Shown piece by piece: positions 35,495-42,933 of a DNA stretch of 50,227 nt. The stretch comes from an uncultured Prevotellaceae bacterium (GTDB lineage: Bacteria > Bacteroidota > Bacteroidia > Bacteroidales > Muribaculaceae). Each line of letters opens with the position of its first letter. Position 1 is the stretch's first letter. Made by a program: the position numbers and the translations under genes. The DNA is taken from assembly GCA_937916085.1 (NCBI GenBank), contig CALGGO010000072.1, positions 1 through 50,227 of the forward strand, given 5' to 3'. The notes below the pieces were generated by a model. It was not told where the DNA came from and made no database searches. It saw only the letters and a list, made by a program, of their open reading frames with translations.

Positions 35495-35600
35495 CTAAGT
35501 GTAAAATGTAAAATATTAAGTATCAAGCGCTTAGTGTTAAGTATTGCAATGCAAAATTTTCAAAGAAAATAAAACTTAACACTTATCACTTATGACTTAT
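35495..35600. repeat. TAAGTGT-type heptamer words between acd and etfA
   Basis: TAAGTGT, TTAAGTA and ACTTAAC/ACTTATC units. The right end begins at the etfA stop codon (TAAGTCATAAGTGATAAG on the minus strand). Confidence 0.75.
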
Positions 35601-36625
35601 TTTGAATTTTTCTTGTAATACTTGATTAGTTTGGGGATAATCTCCTCGAGGTTGCCGGTTATGACATAGTCGGCGATGGCGTTGATGGGGGCGTTGGGGT
35701 CGCTGTTGATTGAGATGATAATCGAACTCTCGTTCATGCCCGCAACGTGCTGAATCTGTCCCGAGATGCCGCAAGCGATGTAGAGCTTGGGACGCACGGT
35801 GACACCAGTCTGACCAATCTGACGCTCATGCTCACAGAAGCCAGCATCTACAGCGGCACGGCTAGCGCCCACCTCACCGCCAAGCACGTCGGCGAGTTGG
35901 AAAATGAGGTCGAAATTCTCCTTGCTGCCCACACCGTAGCCGCCAGCCACGATGATTGGGGAGTTCTTGATGTTAATCTTCGACTTCTCCACCTCGCGGT
36001 CGATAATCTTGACGATAAAGCTCGCTGGATCAACATATTTGTCGGCATCGAGGTTGATGACCTCGCCATGGTAGTTAGGGTCAAAGATTTCCTTCTTCAT
36101 CACGCCCTCGCGCACGGTAGCCATCTGTGGACGGTGCTCGGGATTGACGATAGTCGCCACGATGTTGCCGCCAAAGGCGGGACGAATCTGATAGAGCAAG
36201 TCCTTATATTCGGTCTTGGTCAAGGGGTCGGTGTGGTCGCCAATCTCAAGGGCGGTGCAGTCGGCGGTGAGACCGCTGGTGAGGCACGACGAGACACGCG
36301 GTCCCAGGTCGCGGCCTATTACGGTGGCACCCATGAGGCAGATTTGCGGCTCTATCTCTTTGAAAAGGTTGATAACTATTGAAGAATGTGGCAGCGAGGT
36401 GTAAGGATAGAGGCGCTCGTCCTCCACCTTATAAACCACATCAACGCCGTAGGGGAACACCTGCTCCTCTACCCCATCGAGCTTGTCGCCGATGATAAGC
36501 GCCTCGAGCTTCACGCCTAGACGTGTGGCGAGGCTACGGCCTTTGGTCAACAACTCCAAGCTGACGTCGGCAACGCGGCCGTCGTCAAACTCGCAATATA
36601 CTACTAAATTATTTTTGTTAGTCAT
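35597..36625 (-). CDS. etfA: Electron transfer flavoprotein alpha subunit
   Basis: 342 residues from the ATG at 36625 (MTNKNNLVVY). The 14 extra in-frame residues further up (MFACLLVYLFTNRT) are encoded by a repeat array and are not expected. The C-terminal FAD-binding domain is clear: GGYGVGSKENF, VGASRAAVDAGF, IGQTGVTVRPKLYIACGISG and QHVAGM. With EtfB it accepts electrons from the acyl-CoA dehydrogenase encoded next. Confidence 0.95.
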   Translation of the reverse strand: MTNKNNLVVYCEFDDGRVADVSLELLTKGRSLATRLGVKLEALIIGDKLDGVEEQVFPYGVDVVYKVEDERLYPYTSLPHSSIVINLFKEIEPQICLMGATVIGRDLGPRVSSCLTSGLTADCTALEIGDHTDPLTKTEYKDLLYQIRPAFGGNIVATIVNPEHRPQMATVREGVMKKEIFDPNYHGEVINLDADKYVDPASFIVKIIDREVEKSKINIKNSPIIVAGGYGVGSKENFDLIFQLADVLGGEVGASRAAVDAGFCEHERQIGQTGVTVRPKLYIACGISGQIQHVAGMNESSIIISINSDPNAPINAIADYVITGNLEEIIPKLIKYYKKNSK

Positions 36626-36629
36626 AGTT

Positions 36630-36777
36630 CTATTAGTAAACAAGTAAACGAGTAAACAAGCAAACAAGCCAATAGTAATTGTCGCTCATAACTCTAAACT
36701 CTAAACTGCGCAAAGCGCATAAATCTCTAATCACTAATCGCGCGAAGCACAACTAATCTCTAATCAGTGCGAAGCGC
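36630..36777. repeat. Repeat-filled spacer between etfA and etfB
   Basis: GTAAACAA/GCAAACAA octamers (36638-36668), then CTCTAAA heptamers with a TGCGC-aaa-GCGCA hairpin (36692-36720, the second copy of the 29412-29440 repeat), then CTAATCA words with further GAA-loop hairpins up to the etfB stop codon. It breaks an otherwise typical tight etfBA operon. Confidence 0.8.
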
Positions 36778-37650
36778 TTACCCAATGATATGGTCGGCGA
36801 TGAGTTCTTGCACGAGACCTTCGAGTTGGGCTTCGTCGCCGCCCTCAATGGTCTTGCTCTCCTTAGCCTGGAACACAACGTTTACTACAGTCTTAACCTT
36901 AGTGGGCGAGCCCTTCATGCCAATCTGCTCAGGGTCGGCCTCGATGTCGGCAACGCCCCACTCGCGGATGTTGAGGTAAGGACGCGCCTCCACGAGACGC
37001 TGACGCTCCTCGCTCAACTGCGCCTTCTCGCTGGGAGTGACGGCATATTTGTACTTCTGTATCAACTTGGCGTTGCGGGGACGGCAGGCGTCGGCACTGC
37101 CGTTAACGGTAACCACCAGTGGCAGTGGGCAGGTAACGGTCTCAAAGCCGTTCTCGATGCGGCGCTTGATGGTGGCGATGCCGTCAGCCACCTTCACGCT
37201 CTCGGCGTAGGTCACTTGCGGCAGACCCAATTTCTCGGCAATCTGCGGACCCACCTGTGCGGTGTCGCCGTCGATAGCCTGACGGCCGCCAACGATGATA
37301 TCCACCTTGTCGAGGTGACGGATGGTCTGCGCCAGCGAATAACTGGTGGCGAGAGTGTCGGCACCTCCCAAGGGGCGGTCGGTGAGCACCACGCCGTCGT
37401 CGCCACCGCGATACAGGCTCTCGCGCACCATCTCGGCACTGCGAGGCAATCCCATCGTCACGAGTGTGATTTTCGAACCAGGATGAGCATCCTTGAGCTG
37501 AAGCGCTTGCTCAAGCGCGTTCAGATCCTCGGGGTTGAAGATGGCGGGCAGCGCGGCACGGTTGATGGTGCCGTCGGCCTTCATCGCATCTTTACCCACG
37601 TTGCGAGTGTCTGGCACTTGCTTTGCCAGCACAACGATATTCAAACTCAT
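36778..37650 (-). CDS. etfB: Electron transfer flavoprotein beta subunit
   Basis: 290 residues. The AMP-binding partner of EtfA: VVLAKQVPDTRNVGKDAM start, PEDLNALEQALQL, LTDRPLGGADTLATSYSLA and GRQAIDGDTAQVGPQIAE are conserved family blocks. First gene of the operon, with a well-spaced promoter at 37731-37761. Confidence 0.95.
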   Translation of the reverse strand: MSLNIVVLAKQVPDTRNVGKDAMKADGTINRAALPAIFNPEDLNALEQALQLKDAHPGSKITLVTMGLPRSAEMVRESLYRGGDDGVVLTDRPLGGADTLATSYSLAQTIRHLDKVDIIVGGRQAIDGDTAQVGPQIAEKLGLPQVTYAESVKVADGIATIKRRIENGFETVTCPLPLVVTVNGSADACRPRNAKLIQKYKYAVTPSEKAQLSEERQRLVEARPYLNIREWGVADIEADPEQIGMKGSPTKVKTVVNVVFQAKESKTIEGGDEAQLEGLVQELIADHIIG

Positions 37651-37730
37651 AGAATCAAACGTTTAGTTATTGTGTTATGTATTTTACTCTTTATTTGCAT
37701 TTTGGAGACACACGACCCCATAAAAACGTG

Positions 37731-37761
37731 CAAAATTACACAAAACCGCCCACACAGCAAA
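37731..37761 (-). promoter_or_regulatory. Bacteroidetes-type promoter of etfB-etfA-acd
   Basis: Minus strand TTTG (37761-37758), 19-bp spacer, TAATTTTG (37738-37731), about 80 bases before the etfB ATG. Confidence 0.65.
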
Positions 37762-37919
37762 AACTTAGTACCTTAATTATAGATTATTAAGGAAAAGAGA
37801 TTCAGTTGCAAAAGATGGGGGATGGCTAAGAAAACAAAAATTTGAGGAAGGAAACGTGCTTAGAGACAAATTGGAGGCACAATGACAATGCAGAATGCAC
37901 GAATGCAGAACGTAAGATC

Positions 37920-38212
37920 CAGCCGAAGGCTGACCTTTGAGCAACTCCCTTTGACGCTTGTGAAACGAGCGATAGCGAGCGGAATAAGCGTCAAGGGGAG
38001 GTGGCAACCTATAACCTACTCGTCGCCAACGGTGACCCCCAGTTTAAAGCCCATGGAGTCGCTTTCAGCGACTATTCCCAGGGATAGCGTTATACCCCCA
38101 ATACCGATTACCTGCGCTTCGCTGCGCTCACTTCGGCAATCGGTATTGGAGGTTACCAAGAGTTCAGCCTACGGCTGAGACGCTTGTCTTAAAGCCCCCA
38201 TTTTTTGCGACT
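37920..38212 (+). repeat. Multi-hairpin dispersed element, copy 2
   Basis: Second copy of the element at 33301-33619, same orientation. Hairpins: CAGCC-gaa-GGCTG, the TTGACGCTT/AAGCGTCAA stem, GTCGCC-aac-GGTGAC, GTCGCT-ttc-AGCGAC, CCCCCAATACCGATT with AATCGGTATTGGAGG, CAGCC-tac-GGCTG. The G.T wobble in copy 1 of the long stem is an A.T pair here, while one outer pair is lost. With the palindrome at 38229 it fills the 600-base gap between the etfB promoter and the FISUMP gene. Confidence 0.75.
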
Positions 38213-38228
38213 TATCTCTGAGTGGGAC

Positions 38229-38331
38229 AATTTTTCAAAGCACGCACTTGTTCAACTTGGGGGCGGAGGACGAGACAGGTCTCGTCCCTACAATGCCCCC
38301 AAGCCTCACTGCGCGCGTGCTTTGAAAAATT
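38229..38331. repeat. Triple-nested perfect palindrome
   Basis: Outer stem of 17 bp (38229-38245 with 38315-38331), middle stem of 8 bp (TTGGGGGC with GCCCCCAA) and inner stem of 9 bp (GGACGAGAC-ag-GTCTCGTCC), all without mismatch. It starts 33 bases past the stop of the FISUMP gene on its strand, so it could also stop transcription. Confidence 0.9.
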
Positions 38332-38363
38332 TAGGGTTTCGTGTAGGGGTAAGGGTGCTAATT

Positions 38364-39125
38364 CTACGGCACGCGCACAGCACGGACGCTCCGCCCATAG
38401 TGGCGGTCGTAGCCGTAGTTGTCGTACACGCTCACGCCGCCCGAGCCGAAGTGCAGGTAACGAGCAGACATGGAGTCGCTCGTACTGAGTGTGCGTGACC
38501 AATAGTGGCCGTACGAGCCAGAGCTGTAGAGAGAGCCACCGTCGCGGAAGCCCGCAGCCGGCAGGAACAACGACGCGCCATTGATCTCACTGGTGAACAA
38601 GCGGCCGTTCACGCCGTTCCTCGTGGTCCATTCTCTGGTGCAGTTATTATACAACTCTTGCATTTGGTCAAGCGACGGCATGCGCCACTCCGAGCCCCAG
38701 TTGGCGGTGGCGGCATCATCCTCGGGGTCAAGCTCGGTCTTACCATCTGTGAAGCCGTTGTAGCCAGAGTAGCTGCTGGTGCAGTACTTAGTGAGCGTGT
38801 TATAGCTGCCCTCGCACCACTTGTAGGTGCTCCAGTCATACACGCTCTTGGGCGCGGTCTCTCCCCAGGCGAAGTAGTCGCCATAGTCCTCGGGGCTGGT
38901 AGCACCAATGTTCATCGTTGCCCACAGAGTGCCGCTGGGAAGACCCAAGTCAACGTACTCATGTTCATCGCCACTTGGCACATTGCCTAACATATAGTCA
39001 TAAAGGGCTGTCACGTCTGCTGCTGTGACCACACCATCGCCATTCACATCATAATGATAACCCTGTGAATGACCCGCCACACTAAATGTGGCAACAATAA
39101 ATAATAAGATAAAAAATCTCTTCAT
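38364..39125 (-). CDS. Secreted dockerin-like FISUMP-domain protein
   Basis: 253 residues: signal peptide (about 1-20), one dockerin-type calcium-binding repeat (DVNGDGVVTAADVTALYDYM, about residues 26-45), then a Fibrobacter-succinogenes-major-paralog-like domain (YVDLGLPSGTLWATMNIGA, FAWGETAPK, WRMPSLDQMQELYNNC, FLPAAGFRDG, YWSRTLS, SVRAVRVP). FISUMP domains are common in secreted proteins of gut Bacteroidetes and have no proven role. A gene tail of the same type is cut by the right window edge, and the dockerin repeat is shared with 12033-12971. Confidence 0.87.
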   Translation of the reverse strand: MKRFFILLFIVATFSVAGHSQGYHYDVNGDGVVTAADVTALYDYMLGNVPSGDEHEYVDLGLPSGTLWATMNIGATSPEDYGDYFAWGETAPKSVYDWSTYKWCEGSYNTLTKYCTSSYSGYNGFTDGKTELDPEDDAATANWGSEWRMPSLDQMQELYNNCTREWTTRNGVNGRLFTSEINGASLFLPAAGFRDGGSLYSSGSYGHYWSRTLSTSDSMSARYLHFGSGGVSVYDNYGYDRHYGRSVRAVRVP

Positions 39126-39158
39126 GATTTTATAGTTTTAATTATTATTACCATACCG

Positions 39159-39190
39159 CAAAGGTAATAAACATCTTGAAAATGTGCAAA
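39159..39190 (-). promoter_or_regulatory. Bacteroidetes-type promoter of the dockerin/FISUMP gene
   Basis: Minus strand TTTG (39190-39187), 20-bp spacer, TACCTTTG (39166-39159). Confidence 0.7.
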
Positions 39191-39287
39191 CAAACAATCA
39201 GTATTATCAAAAAAACAGTTGTCCTAGAACGGACGTAGCGAAATTCTCGGTTTTATAATAAATTTCGCGCAACCTAGGTTTATAATT

Positions 39288-39307
39288 CCTGCGTGAGCAG
39301 GCTTTTT
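39288..39307 (+). terminator. Small hairpin with T-run
   Basis: CCTGC-gtga-GCAGG followed by CTTTTT on the plus strand. No plus-strand gene precedes it, so it may be another stray hairpin. A second inverted repeat, GCGAAATT/AATTTCGC, lies at about 39238-39268. Confidence 0.3.
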
Positions 39308-39385
39308 GACGAACTGGGTTCGCAGCCATTTGTTGAATTCACAAAAATCGCCGTTTTTAGATAAGCTCGACATGGGTTATAAAAC

Positions 39386-39840
39386 TTACTGTTTAGTGAA
39401 GGTAACATGGAAATCGCCCTCGTAGGTGAGATAGAGCTGGATGAAGTAGTTGCCATCACTGTCAAGCCTGATGTTTGCACCGTCGTAACTGAGGTTGTTA
39501 ATGCCGCCGCCCCAATTGATGTTCCAATTGTTGTTGGCGCGGAACTTGAAGTCTGTGCCAGCCGGAATTTCGCAATAGCCTTCCCAAGCGCCAGTTGAGG
39601 TGTTGTAGGTGAGCGTGGCATAGTCGCTTGCCCAGCCATTGAAACCGCCTATCACACCAACTGTGGTGATAGGAGTAAGGTTGTAAGTAAGGTCGGCGAT
39701 ATTAGCCTCTACCATGTAGAATCCCTCGGCTGCGTTAAGGGTGCCACCGTCAGGACTAAGAGTACCCTCGCTGTTTCCTGAGCCCCAGCGGTGACCATCT
39801 GCTACAGGCCACAGGGAAGAATGTTACTCCACATCACTTC
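39386..39840 (-). pseudogene. C-terminal remnant of a SusE/SusF-like outer membrane protein
   Basis: From 39715 to 39386 the frame encodes a SusE/F-type final domain (VGVIGGFNGWASDYATLTYN, then EGYCEIPAGTDFKFRANNNW, ending YLTYEGDFHVTFTKQ). The same frame stays open upstream of that ATG (LWPVADGHRWGSGN...) until a TAA near 39828, while another frame holds a plausible piece (VPQDGLPHEVMWSNILP) just beyond, suggesting a frameshift and loss of the N-terminal part. Family members bind starch-like glycans at the cell surface and sit in PUL operons with susC/susD; none is present here, so this is a degraded piece. Confidence 0.55.
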
Positions 39841-39938
39841 ATGCGGCAAGCCATCCTGTGGCACATTTTTTTCCTCAACTGCTACTCAGGCTGCCAAGGC
39901 AGGTCACCTGTGAATTTACCTTAAAATAAGGTGCACCC

Positions 39939-40157
39939 TTAGTATAACATTGCTAATTGCTGTTTTATCTCTGACAAAAATTTGTAACACTCAATAGGCG
40001 ACTTAGCCTCAATGGGAAAAGTCATTATGCGCTGGGCCACAGTAGTCAAACTAATGGGTGAAAATTCCATAGCATCATTTTGAGAAGCTGTTTTTGAGGT
40101 CTTCTCAATTATGGGTTGCTGAGATTTCCTGATTTTTTTGGGGTTTATGTTTAACAT
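39939..40157 (-). CDS. Small hypothetical protein
   Basis: 72 codons (or 43 from an internal ATG at 40070). Lys/Ser/Gln-rich first half; the second half (TVAQRIMTFPIEAKSPIECY... LSEIKQQLAMLY) looks like a compact helical peptide. A TAAATTTG -7-like octamer lies only 2 bases before the ATG at 40157, which would make the shorter start more likely. I do not recognise it, and it may be a fragment. Confidence 0.35.
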   Translation of the reverse strand: MLNINPKKIRKSQQPIIEKTSKTASQNDAMEFSPISLTTVAQRIMTFPIEAKSPIECYKFLSEIKQQLAMLY

Positions 40158-40247
40158 GCAAATTTACATATAACTTTTCAAAAATCAGTAATTTTCAGGA
40201 AGAATAAATGAAATTAGAGTGCGATTCAACTTTTCGCAGCTTTTGGA

Positions 40248-40277
40248 TTGTGTTTTTGCAGAAAAGTATTAAATTTG
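40248..40277 (+). promoter_or_regulatory. Bacteroidetes-type promoter of the DPP III gene
   Basis: TTG (40248-40250), 19-bp spacer, TAAATTTG (40270-40277). Predicted start near 40284 gives a leader of about 240 nt. Confidence 0.6.
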
Positions 40278-40315
40278 CACTTTCAATAGCAGGCTTCTAA
40301 ACGACATGAGTTTTT

Positions 40316-40437
40316 AAGACAATTAAGGACAAGTATATTTTGCGCTTAATACTGTTTATTAATGACATTTGAAATGAGAAAACATGTGGCAATTGTCAGT
40401 AATAATAAAAAACACAGTTGTTGTCCTTAATCGTCTT
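40316..40437 (+). promoter_or_regulatory. Palindromic leader structure upstream of the DPP III gene
   Basis: AAGACAATTAAGGACAA (40316-40332) pairs with TTGTCCTTAATCGTCTT (40421-40437) at 16 of 17 positions, the exception being a possible wobble. Inside, ACTGT, TTATTA and TGACA (about 40350-40368) find ordered partners TGTCA, TAATAA and ACAGT further right. It could be a cis-acting RNA, since it lies inside the predicted leader, or a small terminal-inverted-repeat element; I see no target-site duplication. Confidence 0.5.
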
Positions 40438-40458
40438 CCTCAAAGGTGATTGAATTAC

Positions 40459-40500
40459 CTTGTCAGCTTGTTTGCTCGTCAGCTCGTTAGCTTATTAACT
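40459..40500 (+). repeat. Degenerate copies of the CTTGTCAGCTCGTTTA word
   Basis: CTTGTCAGCTTGTTTG, then CTCGTCAGCTCGTTAG and CTTATTA precede the DPP III start, related to the perfect 16-mer array upstream of marC. Confidence 0.7.
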
Positions 40501-40525
40501 AAATACTAATTTTATAAACCGTTTT

Positions 40526-42583
40526 ATGAAGAAAAAATTAATTGCCGCTGCTGTTGTGGCACTGGCAACAACAAGCATTGCTATGGCACAAAACAGCAAT
40601 TTCAACTACAACGTGGACCGCTTTGCCGACATCGAAGTGTTGCGCTATGAGGTTCCTGGTTTTGACGACTTGACCCTTCAGCAGAAGAAGTATGTCTATT
40701 ACCTCACCGAGGCAGCCCAGCAGGGCCGTGACATCCTCTTTGACCAGAATGGCAAGTACAACCTGGTGATACGACAAGTGCTCGAGGCGATCTACACTAA
40801 CTACAAGGGCGACCGCACAACAGCCGACTTCAAGGGCTTTGAGAAATACCTGAAACAGGTGTGGTTTGGCAACGGCATCCATCACCATTATGCTCAGGAC
40901 AAGTTCGTGCCCGAGTTCTCGCAGGCATTCTTCGATGCCGAGTACAAGAAGCTGCCTCTCGAGAAGCTGCCCATCCAGTCGTGCGACAAATGCACTAAGG
41001 AGAAGAAATGCGACAAGGCCGACAAACTCCTAGAGACCCTCGACAAGGTGATTTTTGACCCCACCTATATGGCTAAGCGCGTGAACCAAGCCGACGGCGA
41101 GGACCTGATTGTCACCAGCGCCAACAACCTCTATGAGGGCGTCACACAGCAGGAAGTGGAGGCATTCTATGAGGGCATAAAGGACCCTAACGACCCCACT
41201 CCTGTGAGCTACGGCCTCAACCGCAAGGTGGTGAAAGAGGATGGCAAAGTGGTGGAGAAGACCTACAAGATTGGCGAGCTCTACAGCCCAGCTATCGTCA
41301 ACATCGTGTATTGGCTGCAGAAAGCCGCCAGCGTTGCCGAGAACAGCGCGCAGAAGGCTTATATCGCCAAACTCATCGAGTACTACACCACCGGCGACCT
41401 CAAGGCGTTTGACGACTACAGCATCATGTGGGCTGAGGAGACTCAGGGCACCGTAGATTTCATCAACGGCTTCATCGAGAGCTACGGCGACCCACTAGGC
41501 ATGACCGCCAACTGGGAGAGCATCGTCAACTTCAAAAACAAAGACGCTTCATTCCGCACCTCGCTCATCAGTGAGAACGCTCAGTGGTTTGAGGACAACT
41601 CACCCGTTGACAAGCGCTTCAAGAAGCAGAACGTGAAGGGAGTGAGCGCTAAGGTTATCACCGCTGCCATCCTTGCCGGCGACAGCTACCCCTCTACTCC
41701 AATCGGCATCAACCTGCCCAACAGCAACTGGATTCGCGCCGCTCACGGCTCTAAGTCGGTGACTCTTGAGAACATCACCGATGCTTACGACCAAGTGGCA
41801 AGCGGCACAGGCTTCAACGAGGAGTTTGCCTACAGCGACACCGAGGTGCAACTCATGAAGAAGTATCTCACCATCGCCGACAAGCTGCACACCGACCTCC
41901 ACGAATGCCTCGGTCACGCCAGCGGACAACTGCTGCCAGGCGTTGACCCCGATGCCCTCAAGGCTTATGGTGCTACCCTCGAGGAAGGCCGCGCCGACCT
42001 CTTCGCACTCTACTACCTTGCCGACCCCAAACTCGTGGAGCTTGGCATCTTCAAAGACCCTGACACCTACAAAGCCGAGTACTACAAGTACATCATGAAC
42101 GGCCTGATGACCCAGCTCACCCGCATCGAGCCAGGCAAGGACATCGAGGAGTCGCACATGCGCAACCGCAAGTTCATCAGCGAGTGGTGCCTCGAGAAGG
42201 GCAAGAAGGACAAAGTCATCGAAATCGTGAAAAACAAGAAGAACGGCAAGACTTACGTTAAGGTCAACGACTACGAGAAACTGCGCGGTCTGTTCGGACA
42301 GTTGCTCGCCGAGGTGCAGCGCATCAAGAGCGAGGGCGACTATGAGGCAGGACGCAAACTCGTGGAGAACTACGGCGTGAAGGTTGACCCCAAAATCCAT
42401 GCCGAAGTGCTCAAGCGCTACGAGTCGCTCAACATAGCTCCCTATAAGGGATTTGTGAACCCCGTTTATCATGTGGTGAAGGATGCCAGCGGCGACATCA
42501 AAGACATCACCATCAGCTACGATGAGAACTACATCGACCAGATGCTCCGCTACGGCCGCGACTACTCGCCACTGACGAAGTAA
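40526..42583 (+). CDS. Dipeptidyl peptidase III (M49 zinc metallopeptidase)
   Basis: 685 residues with a signal peptide (about 1-21, ending SIAMAQ), so an exported DPP III as in other gut Bacteroidetes. The zinc motif HExxGH appears as HECLGH (His459) and the third ligand region as LEEGRADLFALYYL. The enzyme removes dipeptides from the N-terminus of short peptides. It has its own promoter, a long structured leader and a downstream hairpin terminator, so it is probably a single-gene unit. Confidence 0.93.
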   Translation: MKKKLIAAAVVALATTSIAMAQNSNFNYNVDRFADIEVLRYEVPGFDDLTLQQKKYVYYLTEAAQQGRDILFDQNGKYNLVIRQVLEAIYTNYKGDRTTADFKGFEKYLKQVWFGNGIHHHYAQDKFVPEFSQAFFDAEYKKLPLEKLPIQSCDKCTKEKKCDKADKLLETLDKVIFDPTYMAKRVNQADGEDLIVTSANNLYEGVTQQEVEAFYEGIKDPNDPTPVSYGLNRKVVKEDGKVVEKTYKIGELYSPAIVNIVYWLQKAASVAENSAQKAYIAKLIEYYTTGDLKAFDDYSIMWAEETQGTVDFINGFIESYGDPLGMTANWESIVNFKNKDASFRTSLISENAQWFEDNSPVDKRFKKQNVKGVSAKVITAAILAGDSYPSTPIGINLPNSNWIRAAHGSKSVTLENITDAYDQVASGTGFNEEFAYSDTEVQLMKKYLTIADKLHTDLHECLGHASGQLLPGVDPDALKAYGATLEEGRADLFALYYLADPKLVELGIFKDPDTYKAEYYKYIMNGLMTQLTRIEPGKDIEESHMRNRKFISEWCLEKGKKDKVIEIVKNKKNGKTYVKVNDYEKLRGLFGQLLAEVQRIKSEGDYEAGRKLVENYGVKVDPKIHAEVLKRYESLNIAPYKGFVNPVYHVVKDASGDIKDITISYDENYIDQMLRYGRDYSPLTK

Positions 42584-42625
42584 GGTGGATCGAAAATCGG
42601 AGATCGAGGATCGGGGATCGGAAAC
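42584..42625. repeat. GATCGGG heptamer words after the DPP III stop codon
   Basis: GGATCGA, AATCGGA, GATCGAG, GATCGGG, GATCGGA run on from the stop codon. Confidence 0.65.
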
Positions 42626-42651
42626 GGTTCCATTATGAATTATCTATTAAC

Positions 42652-42684
42652 AAGAGTGCTGCGCTTTGTTGGCGCGGCACTCTT
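42652..42684 (+). terminator. Terminator of the DPP III gene
   Basis: AAGAGTGC-(GCGC-tttgttg-GCGC)-GCACTCTT, a two-tier hairpin, followed by TCAAAA. The T-run is weak, but the hairpin closely follows the gene. Confidence 0.6.
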
Positions 42685-42711
42685 TCAAAAAATTGAGGCT
42701 TAATTAATATT

Positions 42712-42885
42712 CCGAGCTTGCGAGGCTTTGCGACACCGATAGGTGCAACTTTTTGAGAGTACCTGTCGCATGGTGGTCGCTAAATATTATTTTACAATAA
42801 AATTTTAGTGCGGAGCACCCTATAATTTTAGAGCTGCAAGCTCTCAAATTTCCATGTGCAAGCACATGGCGACGCTCACTGCGTA
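42712..42885. repeat. Small-hairpin element, copy B, and further mini-hairpins
   Basis: 42712-42757 repeats 7434-7480 (CCGAGCTTGCGAGGCTTTG ... CAACTTTTTGAG) with stem CACC-gata-GGTG in place of CCAC-gaa-GTGG. It is followed by GTGC-gga-GCAC (about 42811), GAGCT-gca-AGCTC (about 42830) and the palindrome CCATGTGC-aa-GCACATGG (42851-42868). Confidence 0.6.
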
Positions 42886-42933
42886 GGCGCATTAGTTCAA
42901 TTCGTGAAATTCGTGGTTTTTAAAAAAAATATT

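Noticed and set aside
33977..35572. 531-codon plus-strand open frame
   Set aside because: It is the antisense shadow of the acyl-CoA dehydrogenase, whose family motifs and catalytic residue are clear on the minus strand.
40316..40437. MITE with target-site duplication
   Set aside because: Terminal inverted repeats are present, but I see no direct duplication at the ends and no second copy in the window, so I kept it as a structure of unknown kind.
42856..42933. Upstream GTG start for the HEAT-like protein
   Set aside because: The added 26 codons lie in a palindrome (CCATGTGC/GCACATGG) and repeat sequence, whereas MIKEIKKEFF is a natural N-terminus.
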